From positions 1 to 64,000 of the forward strand of contig UQOJ01000003.1 of assembly GCA_900542635.1 (NCBI GenBank): DNA of 64,000 nucleotides. The letters run 5' to 3'. The translations under genes were made by a program, and so were the position numbers. The notes under the pieces are model-generated. The model was not told the origin of the DNA. It worked only from the letters and a program-made list of their open reading frames with translations, and did not search any database. The DNA is from an uncultured Collinsella sp. GTDB taxonomy: Bacteria; Actinomycetota; Coriobacteriia; Coriobacteriales; Coriobacteriaceae. Positions 17,601-26,269 of the stretch are shown in pieces; position 1 is the stretch's first letter; every line of letters starts with the position of its first letter.

Positions 17601-17807
17601 GGCGCCGGCAAACGCAAGAATACCGGTAACGGCAAATGCCAACCTACTGGGCGCCGGGGCATTGAACTCCTGAACCTCGGGATCAAAGCCGTGGTTGCGG
17701 AAGATCTGAGCGATATCCTCGGCAGCCAAGCGCTCTTCTTCGCTGCATGCCGGCGTAATGCCGGTGTTCTGCAGCAGGTGGTTAATATAGTTCTGGGTGT
17801 TCGCCAT
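14631..17807 (-). CDS. Degenerate M28-peptidase-like membrane protein with a very long disordered insertion
   Basis: 1058 residues. The N-terminal part has two pairs of membrane helices (about 56-95 and 163-205) flanking an M28-like strand VVVVAHYDSPRAE (His138, Asp140). After NKSSVAAMLGVMD (about 223-235) comes an acidic, Ala/Glu/Pro/Ser-rich stretch to about 905 with no fold visible. The M28-like half then resumes with GHDIWFVATGASDCDGAG (from 915), FINLESVGAG and DLPHNVNPTN (His1037). The usual bridging Asp (DN.SG) is replaced by CNKSS, and the Glu-Glu pair is replaced by SDCDG, so catalysis is doubtful. GGAG precedes the ATG at 17807, so the upstream extension is rejected. It may be a scaffold or receptor. 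Confidence 0.8.
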   Translation of the reverse strand: MANTQNYINHLLQNTGITPACSEEERLAAEDIAQIFRNHGFDPEVQEFNAPAPSRLAFAVTGILAFAGALLMGIGGGIGLVGTLLAIVGAVLYVLERTGHPVVSRLGKTGVSQNVIAYHKASGPLASPRNRPVVVVAHYDSPRAELLAREPYASYRALIAKLLPVATVAPAAVAILRILPLPGALKVLLWIVAILASLVALANAANIISNRHILPYTSGAVCNKSSVAAMLGVMDNVAPFQGENEFPDDVPFDTYFGEQKRRAEEMARAAAEYAAAQQQNDYGNTIEYEEPTYAEDEFGQPIAPGAQTEPEQGEAFDEQIEGFEGASADETLIGAIVPEDQNQTVQAEEFNDEVPAAESAEEPAAVEPEPKLYRNAAGNIRFGSDAIRALGMLPESCTLDYEEGEEPTFEPEPAPVVTADDESAAVTAAVAEPEAVSAIDPAAGLDILAPAVPVQDVADESDDDYVEQPRRVSYESDTDFSAEIPAATPHADIASAFSSIGASASNFFKGALTKGKKFVDDFEEKRAAAREAAEQEAIAQQQAAEAARELAAQEFEQNEAMQSVPVDAAEATTSFESQQPTSADVVEATTSFEAQQHVDSTMSFDAAKFDSTITFEKQGTAIAEPLPVSDEQGDAVDDDEPIDAAEIQDAAEDEPVEANSDEEQYAAAEQDESTEAEQEEVPAVSEAPETDESRPYSTQIFTMPTPSGSGATVADVAPTQDETVDSLMAQISSQASPRPQMNVPDPASAPSPAPSLSPLASVPDPSLPSMKQANVASRTSLFDLPDPSAQVNDPFATAQGPEPTSAPVAPPMPVASGAQPIETISAPAPAAPKSRKRGLGGLFGRKKKNEQDSMSDWLGVEDDYDAKKSGRGIGSWDNFEDDNDGWKGGATSSDGASSEDMLSAVASMGDDELLGHDIWFVATGASDCDGAGMKAFLASHRDKLRGVFFINLESVGAGRLSVVTVEGEQQLLKGDRRIMNLVSKVCKSFHVDCGALEMPYAKTDAYAALEASRRALTIAGVDGTRLACARTEDDLPHNVNPTNIATVSEVVTEVIRRS

Positions 17808-18005
17808 GTGCGCTCCACATCCATAATCCGACAAATAGGCCCAATGCATGCACATTAGAACCGTATATAGTCGAAAGTATACCCCGAGCGAGCGCAAACG
17901 ACCGAATTCGGGCCATCTTAACGCCCCGAGCGGACAAGGATATAGCCTAATCTCCATATCGGACTAAAATCATGGCAGCAAACTACCTTCTTATGCGAGG
18001 ACTCT

Positions 18006-19028
18006 ATGACGGCAAGCGACGCGACCGCGACAATTAAAAAGGGAAGTTCGGAGCCCAGTTTCGATAAAACGGCTCAGCGCATCCTCAACCTTTTCTTTGT
18101 GCTCAACAGCTCCCCCGAACCGCTGACGACCGAGCAGATTGTCTTGGATTCTGACCTAGGATATGGCTCGGGCAACATCGACTCGGATAAGCGCAAGTTT
18201 CGGCGCGATCGTGACAAACTGCTCGAGCGTGGCATCTTAATCAAGGAGGTTCGCCCCGCCGGTGCGCAGGAGACCGAGGAAAGCTCGTGGACAATCGACC
18301 GCGAGCACACGTTTGCTGCAGGCGGCCTCATCACCGCAGACGACGCCGACACCCTACTCAACGCCATCGACCAGACGCTAGCGGCCGGCTCTTCCACCTT
18401 TGCCGCGCCGCTTGCCGATATTCGCTCCAAAATTGCCTACCTCACCGGCATGTCGGCGGTGGACGAAGTACCGATCCGCCGCTCTCCCACCGTCGATGCG
18501 GTATGGAGCGCCTTTGCCGAGCGATGCGCGCTGCGATTTTTATATCAGAACGGACGCGGCGAGCAGAAAGAACGTACCGTCTGTGTCTACGGCATGTTCG
18601 AACGCGAGGGCGTGGCGTACTTCTGCGGCCTCGACAATGTCACCGACGACATCAGGACATTCCGCTGCGACCGTATCGTTCGCGCTTGGCGTCCTTCGAA
18701 GGCCTACGCCATCCCTGCGGACTTCAATCTCAACGACTATCTGTTCTTTGAATTCGATTTCGCCGACCGACCGCCCGTTGCAGCCACGTTCTCGTTCGCC
18801 CCTCAGACGCAGATCGATATGATCAACGGCCTCACGCGCGGGCGAGGTGAGCTCGCACACACCGATGCGGGATGGATCTGGACCGTTGACGTGCGCGACC
18901 TTGAAGCCGCCGCCTCATTTTGCATGGCCCACGCCATGGACGGCATGAGGCCCATGGCCCCCAAATCGCTCAAGCAGGCGTGGAACCACCTCATTGAAAG
19001 GACGGTGCACGAGCATGCCCGTGCGTAA
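18006..19028 (+). CDS. WYL-domain transcriptional regulator (PafB-like)
   Basis: 340 residues. An N-terminal winged helix (about 20-100; QRILNLFFVLNSSPEPLTTEQI ... FRRDRDKLLERGILI) is followed by a WYL domain (about 170-260; ALRFLYQNGRGEQKERTV, then FCGLDNVTDDIRTFRCDRI) and a C-terminal extension. In actinobacteria such proteins occur as adjacent pairs, PafB and PafC, which activate DNA-damage genes together. The second gene overlaps this one by 14 bases, matching that arrangement. The WYL motif itself is altered here: the usual W-Y-L reads YFC. There is no pup/proteasome cluster nearby, so the damage-response assignment rests on family only. Confidence 0.85.
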   Translation: MTASDATATIKKGSSEPSFDKTAQRILNLFFVLNSSPEPLTTEQIVLDSDLGYGSGNIDSDKRKFRRDRDKLLERGILIKEVRPAGAQETEESSWTIDREHTFAAGGLITADDADTLLNAIDQTLAAGSSTFAAPLADIRSKIAYLTGMSAVDEVPIRRSPTVDAVWSAFAERCALRFLYQNGRGEQKERTVCVYGMFEREGVAYFCGLDNVTDDIRTFRCDRIVRAWRPSKAYAIPADFNLNDYLFFEFDFADRPPVAATFSFAPQTQIDMINGLTRGRGELAHTDAGWIWTVDVRDLEAAASFCMAHAMDGMRPMAPKSLKQAWNHLIERTVHEHARA

Positions 19029-19932
19029 ACTCACCAGCGAGCAGAGACTCTCGCGCGCCATCGACATCATGGAGGCCCTCTACGCCGCCGGCGAGAGCGG
19101 CATGACACGAACCGAAATTTGCGGCCGCTTTGACATCACGGGAGTATCGCTCGACGAGATTCTCGAGATCGTCTCGACGCTCGCGGACCGAGAATCGGGC
19201 GCGCGCATCATCTGCGAATGCCGCGGCGAGCGCGTGGCCCTCACTGGTGACGCCGGGCGCGTGCTACCGTTGCGCCTGAGTGCCGCCGAGGGCGCCGTGC
19301 TCAACCATGAACTTGAATCGTTGGGGATCGAGCCGCAGACGGCAGCTCGGATTCGACATGCCCTTCTGCCCGAAGAGCTCGGCTATAACCAGCGCGTCTT
19401 TGACACCGTCAACCACGGGTCGCACTGGCAGCAGCTGAGCTGCGCCATTCAGGACGGTGTTCGTTGCCGCATCTCGTATCGCTCGATGGACGATGCGCGG
19501 CCACGCGAGCGTCTGGTCGACCCCTTGCGCATTACGGCAAACGGCGACCAAACATACCTGATTGCCTGGGACATCGCGGTCGATGAGCAGCGCACCTATC
19601 GCATGGATAAAATCGAGGGACTCACCTTGACGGAAGACTCCGTCGTGCCTCACACACCGGGCGTCGCATCCCTCCACGATTCCCTTGCCCGGACGCAGCG
19701 TAGCGCAAAGCTCTTGATGCCATTCGATATGGCGGAGCATCTGGACTGGGCCGGCATCACCCTAATCGAGCGCAGCGGGGCAGACATGGCAACGGTAACC
19801 GTGCATTACGGCTCCGAGCGTTGGCTACTGAGCCAGGTAATCGCAGCGGGCGGAGCCATCCGCATCTTGGATGACCCCGCCCTGTCAAAGCGTCTGTGCG
19901 ATATGGCAAAAACCCTCGTCTGTCCGCTTTAG
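19015..19932 (+). CDS. WYL-domain transcriptional regulator (PafC-like)
   Basis: 305 residues. An N-terminal helix-turn-helix (about 1-70; RLSRAIDIMEALYAAGESGMTRTEI) precedes a middle segment and a WYL domain (CRISYRSMDDARPRERLVDPLRI then TYLIAWDIAVDEQRTYRMDKIEGL). It overlaps the preceding WYL gene by 14 bases and is surely co-translated with it. The ATG at 19015 fits better than an upstream start at 18994, which would lengthen the overlap. The stop overlaps the convergent stop of the DinG-like gene by three bases. It probably forms a heteromeric regulator with its partner, by analogy to PafBC. Confidence 0.85.
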   Translation: MPVRKLTSEQRLSRAIDIMEALYAAGESGMTRTEICGRFDITGVSLDEILEIVSTLADRESGARIICECRGERVALTGDAGRVLPLRLSAAEGAVLNHELESLGIEPQTAARIRHALLPEELGYNQRVFDTVNHGSHWQQLSCAIQDGVRCRISYRSMDDARPRERLVDPLRITANGDQTYLIAWDIAVDEQRTYRMDKIEGLTLTEDSVVPHTPGVASLHDSLARTQRSAKLLMPFDMAEHLDWAGITLIERSGADMATVTVHYGSERWLLSQVIAAGGAIRILDDPALSKRLCDMAKTLVCPL

Positions 19933-22823
19933 CGCCGCCGCTCGTGACGTGCGCGCCACAGTTGCAGATAGTGACCGATCTGCGCCGATTCGATGCGCTG
20001 GTAGGAGCTCGTGGGCAGCGACGTTAAGAACTTCTTTCCGTAGCCCTTCGTCACCAGGCGCGGGTCGGCCAGAATCAGCACGCCGCAATCGGTCGACGAG
20101 CGGATAAGGCGGCCGGCCGCCTGCTTAACCTCGAGCACCGCCTCAGGCAGCGAATAGCGCGCCCAAGCGCGGTCTTCGCGCAGGTTGCGCTCGCACGAGA
20201 GCGGGTCCGTGGGGCTCGAGAACGGCAGCTTGGGAATGATGACGCAACGCAGCGTCTCGCCGCTGGCGTCAAACCCCTCCCAGAAGGCCTTAAGCGCAAA
20301 AAGCGACGAGGTCGGCTCGTTGATAAACCGGTCGCGCAGGCGACGAGGAGATGAGTTGCGCTGCTGGCAGTTGAGCTCCAGACCCGCACGGGCCATCTTG
20401 GGCTCAACGCGGGCGTACAGGTCTTCCATGTCGCGCCGATTGGTGAACAGTGTGAGCACCGATCCGCCCATGGCAAGATGGGCGTCGACCAGCACGCGCT
20501 CGAGCGCCGTAAGATAGCTCTCGCGATCGCGCGGATCGGGGATATCGCCCGCAACGACTACAGCCATGTTCGAATCGAAGTCGTAGCTCGAGTCCAAGTG
20601 CAACGATGAGGATGTTGAAGCACCGATGCGATCGAGACCGACCGCGTGGTTAAAGTGTTCAAAGCTTTTGGACACCGTCATGGTCGCCGAGGCAAAGATA
20701 GCCGTGTGAACCTCGGGCAGCCACTCGGTTGCCAAGGCCTCGCCAATGTCGATGCGCTCTGCGGTCATTGACTCTCCGCCGGCACGCAGCCTGCGATTGA
20801 CTTGCAGCGAATACACGTAGTGTTCATCGGTGCCATCAATGATGAGCTTGAGGTTCTCGGCCAGCTCGTGCAGGCGGCGCGAAATATCGCCCAGGTCGAC
20901 AACAACCTCGGGCTTGTCGGCGGCGACGGCTTGCACCAGCGCGTCGACGCTCTTGTCAGCTTGTTCCAATGCGTCGATGGCAGTGTAGGCCGACTGTAAG
21001 AAATCATGCCAGTCGTCAGATTCGCGCAGCTCGGGGCCAATCCATAGATTGGCATTGTCATAACCCCCACGGGCACGGCTGCCGAGCTCGCGAACGCCAT
21101 CGAACACGTCGGCGATTGCCATGCTCGCGCGCGCAACCGTCGACGTCGCCTTGGCAGTAAGGCCCAAATAGAGCGTAGAGCCCTCGGAGGTTGCCAAATC
21201 ACGGGAGACCTGGCTTAGCGCACCGGTGCTCGAGCCACCCAGGCGCTCAAACAGAACGCGTGATTCGTCCGCCGACACCACGCGCGCCCACTGACGGCGC
21301 GCCTCGCGCTCGATAGAATGAGCCTCGTCGATTACCCAATGACGAATCGGAGGCAAAATCCTGCCCTCGGCCGCAACATTGCGGAACAGCAGGGAATGGT
21401 TGGTGACCACCACATCGGCATGCGCCGCACGACGGCGAGCGCCGTGGACCAAACATTTATCAGGGAAAAACGGGCAGAGGCGGCGAGCACACTCGCGCGA
21501 GGCCGTCGTAAAGTCGGGGCGGTTGACGCTGCGCCACCGAATGCCAAGCGAGTCGAGGTCGCCATCGGCTGATTGGCAGACGTACGCCATAATGACCGCG
21601 ACCGCCGTGAGCGTGTCCGCCGGATCGCGCTTGGTGGTAATCTCGACCTGGCCTCGGCTCATGCGCTCAAGCTTGCGCAGGCACGGATAGTGGTCATACC
21701 CCTTGAGAGCGCAAAATGACAGACCACCGTCCAGTTGCTCGGCAAGTTTTGGCAGCTCATGGTACATGAGCTGGTCTGCAAGATTGTTCGATTTGGTCGC
21801 AATACCAACCGTGATGTTGTTACGGCGTGCCGCCTCGGCAAAAGGCACCAGATAGGCCATCGATTTGCCGACGCCTGTGCCCGCCTCAATTACACGATGA
21901 GTGCCCGTGACCAGCGCATCGCGGACCTCGAGCGCCATCGCGATCTGCTCATCACGCGGCTCGTAAGTGGGATACATGCGATTGACCAGGCCACCTGGCG
22001 CATAGTCTGCCTCAATCTCCTCACGACTCGGCATCTTGAGGACCGGCAGTTCGTCGGCGTCCACCCGATCGTCGGCGCGATCGGCCTTGAGAACGTCAGT
22101 ACGAGCGGCGCTGAGAGAGAAGATAGAACCAGGGTTCTGCCCTGCCAAGAATGAGAAGATAGGACGATAGGACCAAGGCACATCCGGATGCATGTCGGCT
22201 AGGCGCGCCATGAGGCCCTGGGGCAAGTCGGTGAGCGCCACGAGCAACACGCGCCATACACCACACAGGGCGTCGACGTCGGCATTGGCACGGTGTGATA
22301 CCGAGTCACAGCCAAACAGATCGGCCATAAAAGACAGCTTGTGCGAGGCCAGGCGCGGAAGCGCGATGCGCGACAGCGCCAGCGAATCGATCCAAATATC
22401 GCTCACGTTGACGCCGCCTTTGACCGACTCGATAAATGAGCGATCGAACGTGGCGTTATGTGCGATCACCGGGCAACCACCGACAAAATCGGCGAGAGCG
22501 GCCACGGCCTCAACGGCCGACGGGGCATCTGCCACATCGGCATTTGTAATGCTCGTGAGCTCGGTAATCTCGGCGGGAATCAGCTGTTTGGGATGCACGA
22601 AGGTATCGAAGCGGTCGACGACCTCGCGGCCCGAAAGGCGGGCCGCCGAGATCTCGATCAGCTCATTGTCCTGCACCGAAAGACCCGTGGTCTCGGTATC
22701 GAGGACGATCACATCTTCCTCGATAAGGCCGAAGGACTGTGTTTTGGCGCGCTCGGCAAGCGTGGCATAGGAGTCGATGACAAACTGCGGCGTTCCTGAC
22801 GAAACCGCGTCCTCGATTAGCAT
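19929..22823 (-). CDS. DnaQ-type exonuclease fused to DinG/XPD-family helicase
   Basis: 964 residues. The N-terminal DEDDh exonuclease (about 35-200) has Asp42 and Glu44 in VLDTETTG and AHNATFDRSF. It is followed by a superfamily 2 helicase of the DinG/XPD type: Walker A in EAGTGVGKSMAYLVPFA, the DEAH box VIDEAHS, cysteines CARRLC and FFPDKC likely holding an iron-sulfur cluster, and C-terminal motifs ALKAFWEGFDASGE and QAAGRLIRS. Such fusions are common in Gram-positive bacteria and are thought to repair or process DNA and R-loops. The start overlaps the 3' end of ddl, so the two are coupled. The usual symbol dinG is approximate because of the added nuclease. Confidence 0.9.
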   Translation of the reverse strand: MLIEDAVSSGTPQFVIDSYATLAERAKTQSFGLIEEDVIVLDTETTGLSVQDNELIEISAARLSGREVVDRFDTFVHPKQLIPAEITELTSITNADVADAPSAVEAVAALADFVGGCPVIAHNATFDRSFIESVKGGVNVSDIWIDSLALSRIALPRLASHKLSFMADLFGCDSVSHRANADVDALCGVWRVLLVALTDLPQGLMARLADMHPDVPWSYRPIFSFLAGQNPGSIFSLSAARTDVLKADRADDRVDADELPVLKMPSREEIEADYAPGGLVNRMYPTYEPRDEQIAMALEVRDALVTGTHRVIEAGTGVGKSMAYLVPFAEAARRNNITVGIATKSNNLADQLMYHELPKLAEQLDGGLSFCALKGYDHYPCLRKLERMSRGQVEITTKRDPADTLTAVAVIMAYVCQSADGDLDSLGIRWRSVNRPDFTTASRECARRLCPFFPDKCLVHGARRRAAHADVVVTNHSLLFRNVAAEGRILPPIRHWVIDEAHSIEREARRQWARVVSADESRVLFERLGGSSTGALSQVSRDLATSEGSTLYLGLTAKATSTVARASMAIADVFDGVRELGSRARGGYDNANLWIGPELRESDDWHDFLQSAYTAIDALEQADKSVDALVQAVAADKPEVVVDLGDISRRLHELAENLKLIIDGTDEHYVYSLQVNRRLRAGGESMTAERIDIGEALATEWLPEVHTAIFASATMTVSKSFEHFNHAVGLDRIGASTSSSLHLDSSYDFDSNMAVVVAGDIPDPRDRESYLTALERVLVDAHLAMGGSVLTLFTNRRDMEDLYARVEPKMARAGLELNCQQRNSSPRRLRDRFINEPTSSLFALKAFWEGFDASGETLRCVIIPKLPFSSPTDPLSCERNLREDRAWARYSLPEAVLEVKQAAGRLIRSSTDCGVLILADPRLVTKGYGKKFLTSLPTSSYQRIESAQIGHYLQLWRARHERRR

Positions 22824-23782
22824 GCAATGCCCGCTCGACGAAGGCCCATACGGATCAGGCTGTCACAGACCTGCGGGAACGTCATGTCGTCGGTGTGGCG
22901 GATCTCATCCGGATACAGCGACGTATCGGTCATGCCGGGAATGGTATTGGTCTCGAGGATGACGGGGCCGTCCTCACTCACAATAAAGTCGCTGCGTGAG
23001 ATACCCAGGCAACCGAGGGCCTTGTGAGCAGCGCAGGCAAGCTCCTGAGCGCGAGTGTAATTCTCGGGTGAAATCTGCGCCGGAATGCGATGGATGTCCG
23101 TAGGGTCGACATACTTCACGTCCAGATCGTAGAACTCGCAGTCCTTGGGCTTACGAATCTCGACAATCGGCAGAGCGCGCACGTCGTCCTCGCCGTACAC
23201 GCCGACGGTGATCTCGGTACCCTCGATGCACTTCTCGACCAGCACTTTGTCGCCGTACTCAAACGCCTTGGCGATTGCCGCGGGCAGCTCGGAGGGCTCA
23301 TGGACCAGGGAAATGCCATAGCTGGAACCGTTGACGGCCGGCTTCACAAAGCAGCGCTCGCCACAAACCTCGACGATATGATCGATATCGACTTCATCGC
23401 CCACCTCGAGCGCGAGGCCGGGGGCAATGGGAATGCCCGCCTTGGCGTACAGGAGCTTAGAGACTTCCTTGTCGGCACCGCAGGCGCTGGCAAGCACGCC
23501 CGAGGCCGTGTAGGGGATACCAAGGGTCTCCATGGCGCCCTGCATGGCACCATCCTCGCCGCCGGCGCCATGCATGGCGATAAACGCCACGTCAAAGCCG
23601 CCGGTTGCCATGGTTACCATAAAGTCATCAGCGGCCGTATCGAGCAGCTCCACCGAGGTGTAACCGGCTTCTTTCAGTGCCACCACAACGTTCTTTCCCG
23701 AATTGAGCGAGATCTCGCGCTCAGCGGAATGACCGCCCGCCAAGACCGCTACGTGCATGTTCTCTAGGCTTTTACCCGGCAT
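22817..23782 (-). CDS. ddl: D-alanine--D-alanine ligase
   Basis: 321 residues, slightly short but complete. This ATP-grasp enzyme joins two D-Ala for peptidoglycan precursors in the cytoplasm. Signatures are LAGGHSAEREISLNSG at the N-terminus, AFIAMHGAGGEDGAMQG, the substrate loop VNGSSYGI and the metal-binding VILETNTIPGMTDTSL. AGGAG lies seven bases before the ATG at 23782. The 3' end overlaps the start of the exonuclease-helicase gene. rlmN runs divergently from the other side. The residue that separates D-Ala-D-Ala from D-Ala-D-Lac enzymes cannot be judged reliably by eye. Confidence 0.95.
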   Translation of the reverse strand: MPGKSLENMHVAVLAGGHSAEREISLNSGKNVVVALKEAGYTSVELLDTAADDFMVTMATGGFDVAFIAMHGAGGEDGAMQGAMETLGIPYTASGVLASACGADKEVSKLLYAKAGIPIAPGLALEVGDEVDIDHIVEVCGERCFVKPAVNGSSYGISLVHEPSELPAAIAKAFEYGDKVLVEKCIEGTEITVGVYGEDDVRALPIVEIRKPKDCEFYDLDVKYVDPTDIHRIPAQISPENYTRAQELACAAHKALGCLGISRSDFIVSEDGPVILETNTIPGMTDTSLYPDEIRHTDDMTFPQVCDSLIRMGLRRAGIAC

Positions 23783-23867
23783 GGGCAGACTCCTCCTCTA
23801 TAATTTCTGCAGCTGATACCATATTGTAGCGATACCCTCTACGTTTCCCCAAAATCGAAAGGCTTCC

Positions 23868-24920
23868 ATGAATCCCAGGACTAAATCTCAGGACATTCGC
23901 GACTTGAGCCAAAACGATATTTGCGAGCTCGTGGCCGAACTTGGCCAGCCCGCCTTCCGCGCGAAGCAGCTCATTGAATGGGTCTTTGAGAAGAACGTTT
24001 GTTCGTTCGACGATATGACCAACCTTCCCAAGGCTTTCCGCGAGCAGCTTAAAGAGGCTTTTGCCTTTGACACGCCCACTGAACTCACCAAGCAAGTTTC
24101 CAAAGATGGCTCGCGCAAGTATCTGCTCGAGTACCACGACGGCGTTTCCGTCGAGACTGTCGGCATGCCCCGTCGTAACAAGCTTTCCGTCTGTGTTTCC
24201 ACCCAGGCAGGCTGCGGCATGGGCTGTGCCTTTTGCGCTACCGGTCTCAACGGCCTCAAGCGCTCTCTGACCGCTCAAGAGATCGTCGACCAGGTACTTC
24301 ATGTATCCAATGACTTTGGCGAGCGCGCCACGAGCGTTGTCTTCATGGGCCAGGGCGAGCCGTTTGCCAACTACGACGAGGTTCTCAAGGCGCTGCGAAT
24401 CCTCAACGACCCCGATGGCATCGGTATCGGTGCTCGTCACCTCACCGTCTCTACCAGTGGAGTTATTCCAGGTATTCGCAAATTTGCCGACATCCCCGAG
24501 CAGTTCACGCTTGCTGTTTCACTGCATTCCGCCATCCAGTCGACGCGCAATAAGCTCATGCCCGGTGTTAAGAAGTACACGCTGCTTCGCCTTCACGAGG
24601 CGCTTCAGCTCTACACCGAGAAGACCGGCCGCCGCCCAACCTATGAGTATGCCATGATCGAAGGCGTCAACGATACGAATCCCGAGATGCAGGCGCTCTG
24701 CGACTTCTGCGAGGGAACGCTGTGCCACGTTAACCTCATTCAGCTTAACGACATCGATGGTAGCCCGCTCAAGCCGTCGCCGATTCATAAGGTTGAGGAT
24801 CTTAAGCGTCGTCTTGAGTCCCGTGGCATCGAGACCACGATTCGTAACTCCCGTGGTAACGATATTGACGCCGCTTGCGGACAGCTGAAGCAGCGCTTCA
24901 AAGTTCAGAAGAACGCATAG
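23868..24920 (+). CDS. rlmN: 23S rRNA (adenine2503-C2)-methyltransferase
   Basis: 350 residues. This radical-SAM methyltransferase modifies A2503 of 23S rRNA and A37 of some tRNAs. The CxxxCxxC cluster motif is visible as GCGMGCAFCATG. FMGQGEPFANY is the SAM-binding GEP-like stretch, and the C-terminal ETTIRNSRGNDIDAACGQL carries the catalytic Cys. The N-terminal helical domain (AKQLIEWVFEKNVCSFDDMT) is typical. It is divergent from ddl and ends in a strong terminator at 24959-24999. Codon usage is softer (more T-ending codons) than in the neighbours. Confidence 0.96.
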   Translation: MNPRTKSQDIRDLSQNDICELVAELGQPAFRAKQLIEWVFEKNVCSFDDMTNLPKAFREQLKEAFAFDTPTELTKQVSKDGSRKYLLEYHDGVSVETVGMPRRNKLSVCVSTQAGCGMGCAFCATGLNGLKRSLTAQEIVDQVLHVSNDFGERATSVVFMGQGEPFANYDEVLKALRILNDPDGIGIGARHLTVSTSGVIPGIRKFADIPEQFTLAVSLHSAIQSTRNKLMPGVKKYTLLRLHEALQLYTEKTGRRPTYEYAMIEGVNDTNPEMQALCDFCEGTLCHVNLIQLNDIDGSPLKPSPIHKVEDLKRRLESRGIETTIRNSRGNDIDAACGQLKQRFKVQKNA

Positions 24921-24939
24921 GGGAGTCGCGCCCCAAAAC

Positions 24940-24955
24940 GTTTCATGTGAAACAT
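24940..24955. promoter_or_regulatory. Degenerate parS-like site
   Basis: CGTTTCATGTGAAACA matches the parS consensus TGTTTCACGTGAAACA at 14 of 16 positions. It lies between rlmN and its terminator, 2.1 kb from the perfect sites. It could be a weak ParB site. Confidence 0.5.
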
Positions 24956-24958
24956 CGA

Positions 24959-24999
24959 ATGACCCCGGTTGCAGAATATGCAACCGGGGTCATTTCATT
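24959..24999 (+). terminator. Terminator of rlmN
   Basis: A 14-bp stem (TGACCCCGGTTGCA with TGCAACCGGGGTCA) with a 5-base loop is followed by a T-rich stretch. Confidence 0.85.
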
Positions 25000-25054
25000 T
25001 ATTGATCTTAATTTTAAATCAGCTGCTACCTGTCCCATGTTTTACGGCCAATAT

Positions 25055-25091
25055 AAGAGGTCCTTGTCTCATGAATCAGACAAGGACCTCT
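25055..25091 (-). terminator. Hairpin downstream of the parB-linked small gene
   Basis: A 14-bp perfect stem (AGAGGTCCTTGTCT/AGACAAGGACCTCT) has an 8-base loop. On the minus strand a short T-rich stretch follows. It probably ends the rpmH-to-parB strand of genes. Confidence 0.6.
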
Positions 25092-25119
25092 CAAAATATG
25101 CTGAGTAATTGTTAGGTAC

Positions 25120-25374
25120 CTAATAGCCTACATTTTCCCATTGGTTGCTAACCCAACCTTGATTAATCTTAGGATTCTTCGTTACCTGAGCAGTACGCAT
25201 GGCAACATCTTCTGTCATAACATCCATTTTCTTTTTGGAAGTATCGACCATATCTTGCGCGCCACGAAGCAAACGACCTCGAAGTTCATCGTCTGTCGCG
25301 ATCTTATAGCCAGCAAAGGCACCAGCCGCGATAGTCGTCGCCAATGCAATCGCTGTTAAAATCTTATTCCTCAT
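25120..25374 (-). CDS. Small membrane-anchored protein after parB
   Basis: 84 residues from the ATG at 25374, which has GGAGG five bases upstream; the upstream start at 25392 lies deeper inside parB. The N-terminus is a hydrophobic anchor (about 4-24; ILTAIALATTIAAGAFAGY), followed by a charged helix (DELRGRLLRGAQDMVDTSKKKMD) that resembles small YtxH-like proteins. Its start overlaps the last codons of parB, so translation is coupled. Function is unknown. Its tie to parAB suggests a role linked to the origin or the membrane, which is inference. Confidence 0.7.
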   Translation of the reverse strand: MRNKILTAIALATTIAAGAFAGYKIATDDELRGRLLRGAQDMVDTSKKKMDVMTEDVAMRTAQVTKNPKINQGWVSNQWENVGY

Positions 25375-26269
25375 CTTGGCCTCCTTGATCAAACTGAATC
25401 ATTTCGCCAAGAATACGAGAGAGCTCTTCCTCGTCTTTAAACTCAATCTCAATCTTATTCTTTCCACGCGAGCTCTTCACACGCACGTTGGTATTAAATA
25501 CCTGACGAAGCACACGGGCAGCCTTTTTAAAAGACTGAGGCGTTGCAGGCCTCGGCGTCTTAGGTGTCTCTCCGGCAGAAAACAACGGAGCAAGATTTTC
25601 TGTCGCTCTTACGGAAAGGCCCTCCGCAACAACCTTCTCTGCAAGTCGAATACGCGCGTCCTCATAGGGAACTGCAAGAATCGCACGTGCATGACCAGCA
25701 GTAAGTTTGCCCTCAAAAATCATCTGCTGAACTATTTCGGGGAGATCGAGAAGACGCAGTGAGTTTGTAATTGCAGAGCGTGACTTGCTTACTGCCTTCG
25801 ACAATGCCTCCTGGGTCATCCCGCTGGCATCAATGAGTTGGCGATAGCCCTTAGCCTCTTCGACGGGATTCAGATCAGAACGCTGAAGGTTTTCGATAAG
25901 AGCAAGAGCCAGCATCTCTTCATCATTTACCTCTTTAATGATGACTGGCAATTCTTCAAGACCAGCAAGCTTTGACGCCTGGTAACGACGCTCACCAGCG
26001 ATGATCTCATAGCCGTTTCCATGCTTGCGAACCAAAAGCGGCTGCAAAACGCCATGTTCTTGGATTGACTCACTCAACTCGCGAAGTTCAGTTTCGTTAA
26101 AGTGAATTCGCGGCTGATTAGGGTTAGGAACGATATCCTCAATCGGTAGTCTTGTTTCAGATGTGGCATTTGAAGCAGATGCAGACGAACCACCGGTCTC
26201 ATACTCGGCCTCTGAGACCAAAGCATTGAGTCCACGTCCCAATCCGCCACGTTTTTTTGCACTAGGCAC
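25364..26269 (-). CDS. parB: Chromosome-partitioning protein ParB (Noc/Spo0J family)
   Basis: 301 residues. The N-terminal ParB/Spo0J signature is GLGRGLNALVSE. The CTP-binding nuclease-like domain contains LPIEDIVPNPNQPR and AGERRYQASKLAGLEELPVI. The central helix-turn-helix (MTQEALSKAVSKSRSAITNSLRLLDL) recognises parS, and a C-terminal dimerisation domain follows (about 255-301). It binds the three parS sites just upstream of parA and spreads to load condensin and align origins. The start overlaps the parA stop. Codon usage is AT-richer than in most of the window, as is the whole parA-rsmG block. Confidence 0.95.
   Translation of the reverse strand: MPSAKKRGGLGRGLNALVSEAEYETGGSSASASNATSETRLPIEDIVPNPNQPRIHFNETELRELSESIQEHGVLQPLLVRKHGNGYEIIAGERRYQASKLAGLEELPVIIKEVNDEEMLALALIENLQRSDLNPVEEAKGYRQLIDASGMTQEALSKAVSKSRSAITNSLRLLDLPEIVQQMIFEGKLTAGHARAILAVPYEDARIRLAEKVVAEGLSVRATENLAPLFSAGETPKTPRPATPQSFKKAARVLRQVFNTNVRVKSSRGKNKIEIEFKDEEELSRILGEMIQFDQGGQDEE

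Noticed and set aside
15798..17858. 686-codon plus-strand frame opposite the M28-like gene
   Set aside because: Leu/Arg/Gly-rich reading typical of an antisense frame; the minus-strand gene has clear membrane and peptidase-like features.
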